Shown here: in pieces, positions 1 to 7,526 of the stretch
Numbering within the stretch: position 1 is the first letter of the stretch
Layout of the letters: every line of letters begins with the position of its first letter
NCBI GenBank assembly: GCA_002304945.1
Contig: DBPQ01000144.1
Span: forward strand, 1-15,925
Origin: Actinomycetales bacterium UBA1416
Lineage (GTDB): Bacteria; Actinomycetota; Actinomycetes; Actinomycetales; Actinomycetaceae
Direction: 5' to 3'
DNA: 15,925 bases
Translations under genes and position numbers: made by a program
Notes under the pieces: model-generated
What the model was told of the DNA's origin: nothing
The model's database searches: none
Seen by the model: the letters and a program-made list of their open reading frames with translations, nothing else

Positions 1-4
1 TCCT

Positions 5-81
<77 letters not shown>

Positions 82-114
82 TTGCCACCGAACCGTGATC
101 CGGCGAGCCCCTCA

Positions 115-120
115 ACTATA
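115..120 (-). promoter_or_regulatory. Candidate -10 box of the tRNA-Pro promoter
   Basis: On the minus strand these bases read TATAGT, a 5 of 6 match to the sigma-70-type TATAAT box. They lie about 33 bases upstream of the mature tRNA 5' end, so transcription would add a leader of roughly 25 bases for RNase P to remove. The candidate -35, TTCAGG at 144-139 with an 18-base spacer, is weak (3 of 6). AT-rich motifs are rare here, which adds some weight. This is inference from sequence only. Confidence 0.4.
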
Positions 121-160
121 CGGCACACCCCGGCCGTGCCTGAAACCGGTGGAAGCCCGT

Positions 161-1090
161 GTGGCGACAGCCACGTCCCCCTCTTCGCCCGAACCGCGGA
201 CACCCGCGACGCCGCGTGCCACGCTGGCTCCTGTGAAGACGGACCCAACAGCGAGCCTGTTTCCCGGCAAGTACTTCATCAGCACGGCGCTCGAGGCGCT
301 GGAGACGAAGACCCTCATGTCGGGCGAGCTCCTGAACCGCTACCTGCAACGTGCGGGTATGGCTGGCATCCTGATCGGCGTCTTCTACTCGGTGTACTAC
401 ACGACGGTGGCCGCCTTCGCGGGAGTGCAGTACGAGAGCTTGTCCCTGGAGGGAGTCGGCAAGGTCGTCGGGGCCCTCGTGTTCGGGTGGGCTCTCGTCT
501 TCATCTACTACACGAAGTCGGAGCTCCTCACCTCGAACATGATGATCGTGACCGTGGGTGCCTACTACCACCGGGCGAAGTGGTGGCGCGTCCTGCGGCT
601 CCTCTTCTTCTGCTACGTCGGCAACCTGCTCGGCGGTCTCCTCGTCGCGATCCTCTTCCGGTTCAGCAGCCTGGTCTCGGGGCCCGTGCTCGAGCAGATG
701 GACCACGCGATCGACGTCAAGCTCGGCTACGTCAGCGATGGCATCGCCGGTTGGGGTGACCTCTTCGTCCGGGCCATCTTCTGCAACCTGATGATCAACA
801 TCGCGATGCTGCTCGTCTACAACGGCCTCATCAAGGACGACCTCACGAAGAGCCTCGCGATGATCATGTCCGTCTTCGTGTTCGCGTTCGCGGGCTTCGA
901 GCACTCGGTCGCAAACTCCGTGCTGTTCCTCATCATGTGGTTCGAGCACGGCATCGACGTCGGCCTGGCGGCCGGCAATGTCGGCATCGCCCTCCTCGGG
1001 AACTACGTGGGGGGCGGTCTCCTCATCGGGCTGTACTACGCCTACGTGAACGACGATTCGCGCTACCTGCGGAAGCGGCTCAACCAGTAA
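161..1090 (+). CDS. Formate/nitrite transporter (FNT) family channel protein
   Basis: The product is an inner-membrane channel of the FocA/NirC family, whose members move formate, nitrite or hydrosulfide as small anions or their acids. With a GTG start at 161 it has 309 residues. The family signature GFEHSVAN lies at about 245-252 and includes the conserved pore histidine (about 248). It is followed by a GN..GG segment (LLGNYVGGGLL) in the last membrane span. Hydrophobic stretches fit the six spans of the family. FocA proteins are about 280 residues, so this one has a Pro/Thr/Ser-rich N-terminal extension of about 30 residues. The start at 161 is chosen for the upstream GGTGGAAG; GTG at 233 (285 residues) is the main alternative. 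The frame is open further upstream, but that part overlaps the tRNA gene. No nitrite reductase or formate lyase gene is adjacent, so the substrate is undecided. Confidence 0.9.
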   Translation: MATATSPSSPEPRTPATPRATLAPVKTDPTASLFPGKYFISTALEALETKTLMSGELLNRYLQRAGMAGILIGVFYSVYYTTVAAFAGVQYESLSLEGVGKVVGALVFGWALVFIYYTKSELLTSNMMIVTVGAYYHRAKWWRVLRLLFFCYVGNLLGGLLVAILFRFSSLVSGPVLEQMDHAIDVKLGYVSDGIAGWGDLFVRAIFCNLMINIAMLLVYNGLIKDDLTKSLAMIMSVFVFAFAGFEHSVANSVLFLIMWFEHGIDVGLAAGNVGIALLGNYVGGGLLIGLYYAYVNDDSRYLRKRLNQ

Positions 1091-1132
1091 GGCCGGTCAG
1101 GAGAGCGACGCCGTCTCCCGGGCTCTCCGGCC
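1091..1132. terminator. Possible bidirectional terminator hairpin between convergent genes
   Basis: GGAGAGC at 1100-1106 pairs with GCTCTCC at 1122-1128, leaving a 15-base loop. GGCC at 1091-1094 can pair with GGCC at 1129-1132 as an outer stem, bulging 1095-1099. The structure begins directly after the stop codon of the FNT gene and covers the last codons of the convergent minus-strand gene. There is no T tract, which is common for high-GC actinobacterial hairpins but leaves the termination role unproven. Confidence 0.33.
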
Positions 1133-3445
1133 CCGGTCCGGCGGCGGCGGGAGCGCGAAGCTGCCGAGGTGGTGGCTGCGCAGCAGCACCCTGCTGGTCC
1201 GCATTGACTTGGACCGGCCCGAGAGCGGCGCCGTCGGGGCGTCCCGGCTGAGCTCCACCACCCCCACCTTCAGGCTGCGGGCGAACGGCATGAGGAGCAG
1301 CAGCACCCCGACGCCGAGCACCATCACCCGGATGGAGTCGTTGCTCGGTCCGGGCAGCGCGTCGGTGAGGGCTTGCCACACCACCAGCGCACCGAGACCC
1401 AGGAACACGGTGTTCTGCAGGCGCCGCATCCATCGCGCCTTCTGGTAGGCGATCATCAGCATCGCCAACCGGGTGGGCTCGTCCCGGTCCGGCAGATGGC
1501 GCACCTGGTGGAGGAGCCGGCGGCGGCGGGAGTCCGAGGCCCTCCGGCAGCACGCCCGCTCGGTCGACCGCAGGTGGTGCGTGAGGTCACGGGCGTCCAT
1601 GACGAGATGTCGGTCGCTCCGCAGGCCGAGCCGGTCGAGGCCCTCCTGCGCGAGGACCGCCGCGTGCATCCCCCGCCGGCACACCTCCGCGTACAGGTAC
1701 GGCGGGAGCGGCTCGGAGCCGACGACGGCGCCCCCCGGTGCCCGTCCCGTCGCCAGGTACGCGCGCGTGTCCCGGTGGAGGTCGGCGGCGACGCGGTAGT
1801 CCCGCACCGCCGCCATGAGCTGCTGCACGTTCTCGACGCCGTCGCTCGCCCCGTCGTCGTCCCGGGACATGGCGAGGGCCGCCTCGAACTCGCTCTCCGC
1901 GAGGATCATCCGCGCGAGGACGTGCCCGGGCACACCTGCGAGCAGGTTGCGTGCCTGCCGCATCGCGGCCGTGTAGTCGCCGGTGATGAGGGAGGCCTGG
2001 GCACCGAGGGCCCGCATGTCGAGGTCGTGCCTCCGCTCCGGCAGGACCTGGCCGAGAAGGTCCGTCCCGGTCGCGTCGTCGCCCCGGCGGAAGGCGAGCA
2101 TGGCTCCGAGCACTTTCACTGACCAGGGCTCGTCCGCCGTGATCGGTTCTGCGTCGACCATCGCCGCGGCCCGCTCGTGGTCCCCGGCGAGGAGAACCAA
2201 CCAGAGCCGCCGCCGTGAGCTGAGGGGGCAGTCCGTGCGCGCGAGGATGGCGCGGGCCGCCTGCTGACCGTGGTGCCGCACCCCCGCCAGCGGGTCGTGC
2301 CCAGCGGCCGCCACGGCAACCCACCGGGAACCGGCCAGGATGGACGCCTCCGCGAACGTGGTGTCACAGGGATCCAGTTCCGCGAGCTCCTCCAGGTCCC
2401 GGAGCACCTCGGCCGCACCCGTCCTGTCACTGAACAGGAGCCGCACCCGGAGGACCGACCTCCGGAGGGCGGCGCCGCCGTCATCGTCCACCGACGCCGC
2501 GGCGCGCAGGTGATCCCACGCCGCCTGGAACTCGCCGAGTTGCGCGGACAGGCGGTAGGCGAGGAGCTGGTAGGAGTGCACCCAGTGCGGCCGGTTCTCC
2601 GACGTCACACCAGGGGTGGGCCACTCGTCGTGCCCGGGCACCTCAGCGCCGAGGGCGCGCAACGTGCCGCAGCACGCCGCCTGGGCCTCGTCGAAGCGTC
2701 CGACGTCGGTCATCGCCTGAATACACCGGCTCCGGTCCTCGACGTCCATCTCCCGCGCCGACATCCCCCACCGTGCGGCCAGGTGGTCGAACAGGCGGGC
2801 GGCACGCGCGAAGTCGTCCAGTTCGGTGGACGCCACCGCCGCCACGAGCACCGGTTCGGCGCTCTCCTCACGGCCCGCCAGCAGTTCGAGGGCGAGGGCC
2901 GGGTCCTCCGTGGCCAGCAGCTCGGCCACGCGTACGGCGGAGCGGGGGCCCGTCGTGGCAAGGCGCAGGAGTGCCTCCTCGAACTCGAGGAAGCTCGCCA
3001 CCGGTTGGGGCAGTCGCCGGCCGCTCCGGAAGAGCGAGTCGACGAGCCCGATGGTGCGCAACGCCTCGTCCTCCGAGCGCACCAGTGGCGGCCCGAGCAT
3101 CAGCGCCGTGACCCATGCGAGCTGCGCGATCGTCAGGTCGGATCCGCCGCCGGTCAGCGCCTCGGCCCTGCGCCACAACTCGGCGGCAACGAACTCGACC
3201 ACCGCCTCCTCGTCGGCGAACTCCTCGGCCAGGGAACGCAGCACGGCGGGCTCGTGGTGATCGGTTCCCGCATCGTGCAGGACCTCCGTCCACCGGACGG
3301 CCTCGGCGGCCACCAGTCCCCGGGCGGCGTGCAGCGCGGCGAACGCGGCGTCGGCCGCCGCCCAGTCGCGTTCCTCACAGGCGCGTTGAGCGGCACGCCG
3401 CAGGCCAGTGAGATCCTCGCCCCCCACTGCCAACGTGTCGTCCAT
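1097..3445 (-). CDS. Large TPR-like helical-repeat protein with two C-terminal membrane segments, function unknown
   Basis: I do not recognise this 782-residue protein. Its first 600 or so residues are Ala/Leu/Arg/Glu-rich and read as repeated amphipathic helix pairs. TPR-like second helices include RDWAAADAAFAALHA near the N-terminus, DFARAARLFDHLAARWG, RFDEAQAACCGTLRALG, EFQAAWDHLRAAAS and DYTAAMRQARNLLAGVPGH. Two hydrophobic segments follow at about 678-697 and 705-722, joined by a short loop. A basic, Arg/Ser/Pro-rich tail of about 60 residues ends the protein. With no signal peptide, the likely topology is cytoplasmic repeats anchored by a C-terminal hairpin, with both ends inside. The ATG at 3445 is preferred because GGGGGT lies just upstream; in-frame ATGs at 3469 and 3496 are alternatives. 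It lies 81 bases downstream of der on the same strand, with a hairpin between. A scaffold or protein-binding role is inferred from the fold only. Confidence 0.8.
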   Translation of the reverse strand: MDDTLAVGGEDLTGLRRAAQRACEERDWAAADAAFAALHAARGLVAAEAVRWTEVLHDAGTDHHEPAVLRSLAEEFADEEAVVEFVAAELWRRAEALTGGGSDLTIAQLAWVTALMLGPPLVRSEDEALRTIGLVDSLFRSGRRLPQPVASFLEFEEALLRLATTGPRSAVRVAELLATEDPALALELLAGREESAEPVLVAAVASTELDDFARAARLFDHLAARWGMSAREMDVEDRSRCIQAMTDVGRFDEAQAACCGTLRALGAEVPGHDEWPTPGVTSENRPHWVHSYQLLAYRLSAQLGEFQAAWDHLRAAASVDDDGGAALRRSVLRVRLLFSDRTGAAEVLRDLEELAELDPCDTTFAEASILAGSRWVAVAAAGHDPLAGVRHHGQQAARAILARTDCPLSSRRRLWLVLLAGDHERAAAMVDAEPITADEPWSVKVLGAMLAFRRGDDATGTDLLGQVLPERRHDLDMRALGAQASLITGDYTAAMRQARNLLAGVPGHVLARMILAESEFEAALAMSRDDDGASDGVENVQQLMAAVRDYRVAADLHRDTRAYLATGRAPGGAVVGSEPLPPYLYAEVCRRGMHAAVLAQEGLDRLGLRSDRHLVMDARDLTHHLRSTERACCRRASDSRRRRLLHQVRHLPDRDEPTRLAMLMIAYQKARWMRRLQNTVFLGLGALVVWQALTDALPGPSNDSIRVMVLGVGVLLLLMPFARSLKVGVVELSRDAPTAPLSGRSKSMRTSRVLLRSHHLGSFALPPPPDRGRRARETASLS

Positions 3446-3503
3446 CGCACCCCCAACCGGTGGGAGCATTCTTGGGCCAAAAGTCCCAGAGCACAAGACC
3501 CCT

Positions 3504-3520
3504 GGCCCGGATCCCGGGCC
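3504..3520 (-). terminator. GC-only hairpin between der and the downstream gene, possible terminator
   Basis: On the minus strand GGCCCGG and CCGGGCC form a perfect 7-base-pair stem around a 3-base loop (GAT). It begins 7 bases after the der stop codon. No T tract follows. It could end or attenuate the scpA-der operon before the helical-repeat gene, or stabilise the der mRNA end. Confidence 0.4.
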
Positions 3521-3526
3521 CGATCG

Positions 3527-5023
3527 TCAGCGCCGGCGCTTCTCCCGCACGCGCACAGAGATCTCGATGGGCGTTCCCTCGAAGCCGAACGTCTCGCGCA
3601 GCCGGCGCTCGATGAAGCGGCGGTACCCGGCCTCGATGAACCCGGTCGCGAAGATCACGAACCGCGGCGGCCGGGCCGACGCCTGGGTGGCGAACAGGAT
3701 GCGGGGCTGCTTCCCACCCCGGACGGGGTGCGGGTGCGCCGCCGCGAGCTCGCCGAGGAAGGCGTTCAGCCGCCCGGTCGGGATCCGGGTGTCCCAGGAC
3801 TCCAGCGCGGTGTCCAGCGCGCGGACGAGCCGGTCCACGTGCCACCGGGTCTTGGCGGACACGTTGACGCGCGGCGCCCACGGCACCTGGACGAGGTCCT
3901 TCTCGATCTCCTTCTCGAGGTAGTACCGCCGCTCCTCGTCCATGAGGTCCCACTTGTTGTAGGCGATGACGAGTGCACGGCCGGCGTCGATCACCTGCTG
4001 GACCACCCGGATGTCCTGCTCGGAGAGCCTGTCGGAGGCGTCCACCAGTACCACGCCCACCTCGGCCTTCTCGATCGCGGCCTGGGTGCGGAGCGAGGCG
4101 TAGAAGTCCGCCCCCTTCGTCTGGTGCACCCGGCGCCGGATGCCCGCGGTGTCCACGAACATCCACTGCCGGCCGCCCAGTTCGATCAGCTCGTCCACCG
4201 GGTCCCGGGTGGTCCCCGCCTCCTCGTGCACCACCACGCGCTGCGACCCGGCGAGCGCGTTCAGCATCGACGACTTCCCCACGTTCGGCCGTCCCACCAA
4301 CGCCACCCGCCGTGGACCGCCCTCCGGTCGCGGCCCGGCGACGGCGGACACCACCGGCAGCACCTCGAGGACGGCGTCGAGGAGATCGCCGATGCCGCGC
4401 CCGTGGAGCGCGGAGATCGCGAACGGCTGCCCGAGGCCCAGGGACCACAGCTCGGCGGCGTCCGACTCCCCCGCCGCACCGTCCACCTTGTTGGCGGCGA
4501 GCACGACGGGCCGGTTCGAGCGGCGCAGCAGCCGCACCAGCTCGTTGTCGGTGTCGACGGCACCCACCGTGCCGTCCACCACGAGGAGGACGGCGTCCGC
4601 CAGGTCGACGGCGACCTCCGCCTGCTCGGCGACGCGCGCGTCCATCCCGGCGACGTCCACCTCCCAGCCCCCGGTGTCCACGAGGGTGAACTCCCGGCCG
4701 GCCCATTCGGCCGGGTAGGTGACCCGGTCGCGGGTGACGCCCGGGGTGTCCTGCACGACCGCCTCCCGGCGCCCGAGGATCCGGTTGACGAGGGTCGACT
4801 TCCCGACATTCGGCCGCCCCACGATCGCGAGGACGGGCAGTCCGGGGCGGGCGCCGGCGTCGGCCCCGCCCTCGGCGCCGCCCTCGAGGAGGGCCTCGTC
4901 CTCCTCGGACAGCTCGAACTCCGTCAGGCCCGCGCGCAGGGCGGCGGCGCGTCGTTCCGCCTCCGCGTCGTCGACCTCGAAGGGGAGTTCCTCGTCAGGG
5001 GTGGGGTTCTCGTACTCGTTCAC
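3527..5023 (-). CDS. der: Ribosome-assembly GTPase Der (EngA)
   Basis: Der is an essential double-GTPase that binds the 50S precursor and acts in late large-subunit assembly. With a start at 5023 it has 498 residues. An acidic N-terminal extension of about 60 residues precedes two GTPase domains. The first has GRPNVGKS at 69-76, DTGGW near 116-120 and NKVD at 178-181. The second has GRPNVGKS at 244-251, DTAG near 291-294 and NKWD at 356-359. The C-terminal KH-like domain ends in a basic REKRRR. All expected G motifs are intact. GTG at 5041 would add six residues, but it lacks a Shine-Dalgarno sequence and abuts a hairpin. GTG at 5023 has GGGGGA about 10 bases upstream, so I prefer it. It is the last gene of the tight operon, 24 bases after plsC. 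Confidence 0.97.
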   Translation of the reverse strand: MNEYENPTPDEELPFEVDDAEAERRAAALRAGLTEFELSEEDEALLEGGAEGGADAGARPGLPVLAIVGRPNVGKSTLVNRILGRREAVVQDTPGVTRDRVTYPAEWAGREFTLVDTGGWEVDVAGMDARVAEQAEVAVDLADAVLLVVDGTVGAVDTDNELVRLLRRSNRPVVLAANKVDGAAGESDAAELWSLGLGQPFAISALHGRGIGDLLDAVLEVLPVVSAVAGPRPEGGPRRVALVGRPNVGKSSMLNALAGSQRVVVHEEAGTTRDPVDELIELGGRQWMFVDTAGIRRRVHQTKGADFYASLRTQAAIEKAEVGVVLVDASDRLSEQDIRVVQQVIDAGRALVIAYNKWDLMDEERRYYLEKEIEKDLVQVPWAPRVNVSAKTRWHVDRLVRALDTALESWDTRIPTGRLNAFLGELAAAHPHPVRGGKQPRILFATQASARPPRFVIFATGFIEAGYRRFIERRLRETFGFEGTPIEISVRVREKRRR

Positions 5024-5042
5024 CGGGCAATTGTCCCCCACG

Positions 5043-5057
5043 GCGGGCTATGCCCGC
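5043..5057 (-). promoter_or_regulatory. Hairpin spanning the plsC stop codon just upstream of der
   Basis: GCGGGC at 5043-5048 and GCCCGC at 5052-5057 form a perfect 6-base-pair stem with a 3-base TAT loop. The structure contains the plsC stop codon (5050-5048) and lies immediately before the G-rich stretch that would serve as the der ribosome binding site. It could affect ribosome transit or der translation. The role is inference; the inverted repeat is directly visible. Confidence 0.4.
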
Positions 5058-5734
5058 GTCCCCGCATCCCCGGGCAGCGCCACCCCCGTCAGGGCGACCG
5101 CATGGTCGAGGTGTCCGGCCATGCTCTCGGAGACCAGGCGCATGGCCTCCTGGGTGCCCGCCCGGCCCTTCGGCAGGTCCGGCAGCACGAGCGGCTCGCC
5201 GAACACGACGTGCAGTCTCGCGCGCGGCCTCGGCACGTGCCCCACGGACGCCCCCGCCGGGCGCGTCCCCAGGCAGGCGGCGGGCACCACCGGTGCCCCG
5301 GAGTTCATCGCCAGCCAGGCCACCCCGGCCTTCACGGACTGGAGCGACCCACTCCCCCGGCTGCCCTCGGGGAAGATCCCCACCAGCCGCCCCTCCTTGA
5401 GCAGGTCGAGGGCCACCACGAGGGCGGCCCGTCCGGCGGACCGGTCCACCGGGATCTGCCCCGCCCAGTCCATGAGGAAGCCGAGCCCGGAATCGAAGAA
5501 CTCCTGCTTGACGATGATGTGGGAGCCGCGCGGGATCGCCCCGTGGAGCACGGGCCCGTCCACCACCCCGATGTGGTTGGACGCCACGATCACCGGACCC
5601 TCCGCAGGCACGTGCTCCGCACCCCACACCCGGGTGTCCCACCACACGTGGTCCAGGAACCACCCGACGCGCCGGGACCACACCGGCCCCCACCGGCGGA
5701 TGTCGGCCGCGGTGACGTCCTGTCCGCGGGTCAC
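5048..5734 (-). CDS. 1-acyl-sn-glycerol-3-phosphate acyltransferase (PlsC-like)
   Basis: The protein belongs to the PlsC/LPLAT family, which transfers an acyl chain to lysophosphatidic acid in membrane phospholipid synthesis. It has 228 residues from GTG at 5734, about the usual length. The catalytic NHX4D motif is NHIGVVD at 53-59 and the substrate-binding FPEGSRG is at 121-127. A hydrophobic N-terminal stretch rich in Trp could dock on the membrane. The start codon overlaps the cmk stop (GTGA), with GAGGA upstream inside cmk. An LPLAT gene between cmk and der is a common actinobacterial arrangement. The exact acyl acceptor cannot be told from sequence, so I do not assign plsC firmly. Confidence 0.9.
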   Translation of the reverse strand: MTRGQDVTAADIRRWGPVWSRRVGWFLDHVWWDTRVWGAEHVPAEGPVIVASNHIGVVDGPVLHGAIPRGSHIIVKQEFFDSGLGFLMDWAGQIPVDRSAGRAALVVALDLLKEGRLVGIFPEGSRGSGSLQSVKAGVAWLAMNSGAPVVPAACLGTRPAGASVGHVPRPRARLHVVFGEPLVLPDLPKGRAGTQEAMRLVSESMAGHLDHAVALTGVALPGDAGTRA

Positions 5735-6423
5735 CGCACCCGGTCCTCGATGATCGCCAGGGCGGCGGCGAACGTCTCGTCCGGCACCATCCCGCTGTTG
5801 TCGAGGGTGACCACGCCCTCGTGGGCACTCATGAACTCCGAGACGGTGGAGTCCTGGGTGTCGCGGCGGATCACCTCGTCCCGGGTCGCCTCGAGGGACT
5901 TCTCGTCGGCGGCCCCGTGCCGCTCCATGGCCCGGCGCGCGAGCCGGTCGGTCGGGTCGGCGATGAGCAGGATGCGCACGTCGGCGTCCGGCGCCACCAC
6001 GGTGGTGATGTCCCGGCCCTCTGCCACGATCCCCCGCCCGCCGGAGCGTCCCCCGGTCCGCTCCGAGTCGATGATGGCCCGCTGCCGGGCCTTCATCTCC
6101 GCGCGGACCGCGAGGTTCACGGCCACCGTCGACACCACGGTCGAGATCTCCCCGGTGTGGAGGCGGTCCGTGACGTCCACGCCGTCCAGCAGCACCCGGG
6201 GTCCCGCCGGGTCCGTCACCATCTCCAACGGCATCGCACGGGTCGCCTCCGCGACCGCGTCCTGGTCGTCCAGGTCGACGCCCGTGTCCAGGCACCACAC
6301 GGTGGCCACCCGGTACATGGAGCCGGTGTCCAGGTATGCGAGCCCGTGGTGGGCCGCCAGCCGCTTCGCCAACGTGGACTTCCCCGAGCCCGAGGGCCCG
6401 TCGATCGCGATCACGAGACTCAT
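5731..6423 (-). CDS. cmk: Cytidylate kinase
   Basis: Cmk phosphorylates CMP and dCMP with ATP, feeding pyrimidine nucleotides into RNA, DNA and lipid synthesis in the cytoplasm. It has 230 residues, the usual bacterial length. The P-loop GPSGSGKS is at 9-16 and the CMP-binding YLDTGSMYR at 30-38. The C-terminal half carries the GRDI motif (EGRDITTVVAPDADVRI), an Arg-rich lid (DRLARRAMERHG) and RDTQDSTVSEF. The ATG at 6423 overlaps the tyrA stop codon as ATGA, and its stop overlaps the PlsC-like start, so it sits inside a translationally coupled chain. The gene is intact with no unusual residues at key sites. Confidence 0.97.
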   Translation of the reverse strand: MSLVIAIDGPSGSGKSTLAKRLAAHHGLAYLDTGSMYRVATVWCLDTGVDLDDQDAVAEATRAMPLEMVTDPAGPRVLLDGVDVTDRLHTGEISTVVSTVAVNLAVRAEMKARQRAIIDSERTGGRSGGRGIVAEGRDITTVVAPDADVRILLIADPTDRLARRAMERHGAADEKSLEATRDEVIRRDTQDSTVSEFMSAHEGVVTLDNSGMVPDETFAAALAIIEDRVR

Positions 6424-7526
6424 GCCATCACCCTCCACCCGAGTTCCTCGAGGTGCGCCGTGAGCTCCGCGGCGCGCGCCGGCAGCACCGACAGCGTCGC
6501 GACGCCGAGCTTCGCGCCCGCGGCGTGCTCCAGCCGCAGGTCCTCGATGTTGATCGTAGCGTCGCCGATCTCGGCGAACAGGCGTCCCAGTTCGCCCGGC
6601 TTGTCCGGGACGAGAACAGTCACCTCCGCGTACCGGCGGGCCGCACCGCCGTGCTTGCCCGGGATGCGTGCCACGCCCCGCCGGCCGTCCTCGATCACCC
6701 CGGCGAACGCCTTCATCACGCCCGGCGCCCCGGGGCCGTCTACTGCCGCCGTCCGCAGCGCCCCGACCACCTCCTCCAGCGAGGAGAGGAGCGCCTCGGC
6801 GTGCGGGAGCACCGCCCCCGCGTTCGCCGCGAGGATCGCGGACCACATCATGGGATCGGACGCGGCGATCCGGGTCACGTCCCGCACCCCCTGCCCCGCC
6901 AGGCCGAGCGCCTCGGCGGGCAGGTCCGCGAGCCGTGTCGCGGTGAGCGACGCCACCAGTTGCGGCACATGGGAGACCGCGGCGACGGCGGCGTCGTGCT
7001 CGGCCGCCTCCAGCACCACCGGCAGCGAGCCGACGGCGATCGCGAGCCGCCGCACCGCCGCGACCGCGCCGGCGTCGGCGGACTCGTGCGGGCAGATCAC
7101 CCAGGTGCGGCCCTGGTACAGGTCGGAGTCGGCGGCGGCGGCCCCGCTCCGCTCCCGGCCCGCCATGGGGTGCGAGCCCACGTAGCGGGCGACGGCGTCG
7201 CCGGCCTCCGCCGCGACCGCCTCCGAGAGGCCGCCCTTGACGGAGGCGACGTCGGTGACGACGGCGTCGGGGTGGTGCCGCAGGGCGGCCACCACGTGCG
7301 GGACGATCACGTCGGGCGGGGTGGCGACCACCACGAGGCTGGGGCGGAAGTCGGGGCCGGCGGGTGTGCCGGCTCCGAGGTCGCGGGCGAGGTGGAGGGA
7401 CGAGGGCGACCTGTTCTGAAGCCCCACCTCGATCCCGAGGCCCCGCAGCGCGAGCCCGAGCGAGGTGCCGAGCAGTCCGGTTCCGACGATCAGCACCGGC
7501 CCACGCACGTCGTGCCTCGGGCTCAT
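6420..7526 (-). CDS. tyrA: Prephenate dehydrogenase with C-terminal ACT domain
   Basis: TyrA oxidises and decarboxylates prephenate to 4-hydroxyphenylpyruvate with NAD(P)+, the committed step to tyrosine. The 368-residue protein starts with a Rossmann fold (LIVGTGLLGTSLG, GXGXXG at 15-20). SHPMAGRERSG at 118-128 contains the conserved histidine (119) of the active site. The helical dimerisation region follows. An ACT domain occupies about 299-365 (VTVLVPDKPGELGRLFAEIG), suggesting feedback control by an aromatic amino acid; that is a family expectation. The ATG at 7526 shares one base with the rluB stop (TGATG), and the stop overlaps cmk. It is the only amino-acid synthesis gene in the operon. 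Confidence 0.95.
   Translation of the reverse strand: MSPRHDVRGPVLIVGTGLLGTSLGLALRGLGIEVGLQNRSPSSLHLARDLGAGTPAGPDFRPSLVVVATPPDVIVPHVVAALRHHPDAVVTDVASVKGGLSEAVAAEAGDAVARYVGSHPMAGRERSGAAAADSDLYQGRTWVICPHESADAGAVAAVRRLAIAVGSLPVVLEAAEHDAAVAAVSHVPQLVASLTATRLADLPAEALGLAGQGVRDVTRIAASDPMMWSAILAANAGAVLPHAEALLSSLEEVVGALRTAAVDGPGAPGVMKAFAGVIEDGRRGVARIPGKHGGAARRYAEVTVLVPDKPGELGRLFAEIGDATINIEDLRLEHAAGAKLGVATLSVLPARAAELTAHLEELGWRVMA

Noticed and set aside
122..140. Imperfect hairpin GGCAC/GTGCC between the tRNA and FNT genes as an operator
   Set aside because: A 5-base-pair stem with a 9-base loop is expected by chance in sequence this GC-rich and matches no operator I know.
1097..3445. The helical-repeat membrane protein as part of an antiphage defence or signalling system
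   Set aside because: No nuclease, NTPase, TIR or other effector motif is seen in it and no defence-type partner lies nearby; calling it defence would be speculation.
2270..6463. A 1397-codon open frame on the plus strand opposite the helical-repeat gene, der, the PlsC-like gene and cmk
   Set aside because: Its translation is His/Arg/Pro/Gly-rich with no family motifs, and it lies antisense to four well-supported genes. High GC makes stop codons rare in such frames.
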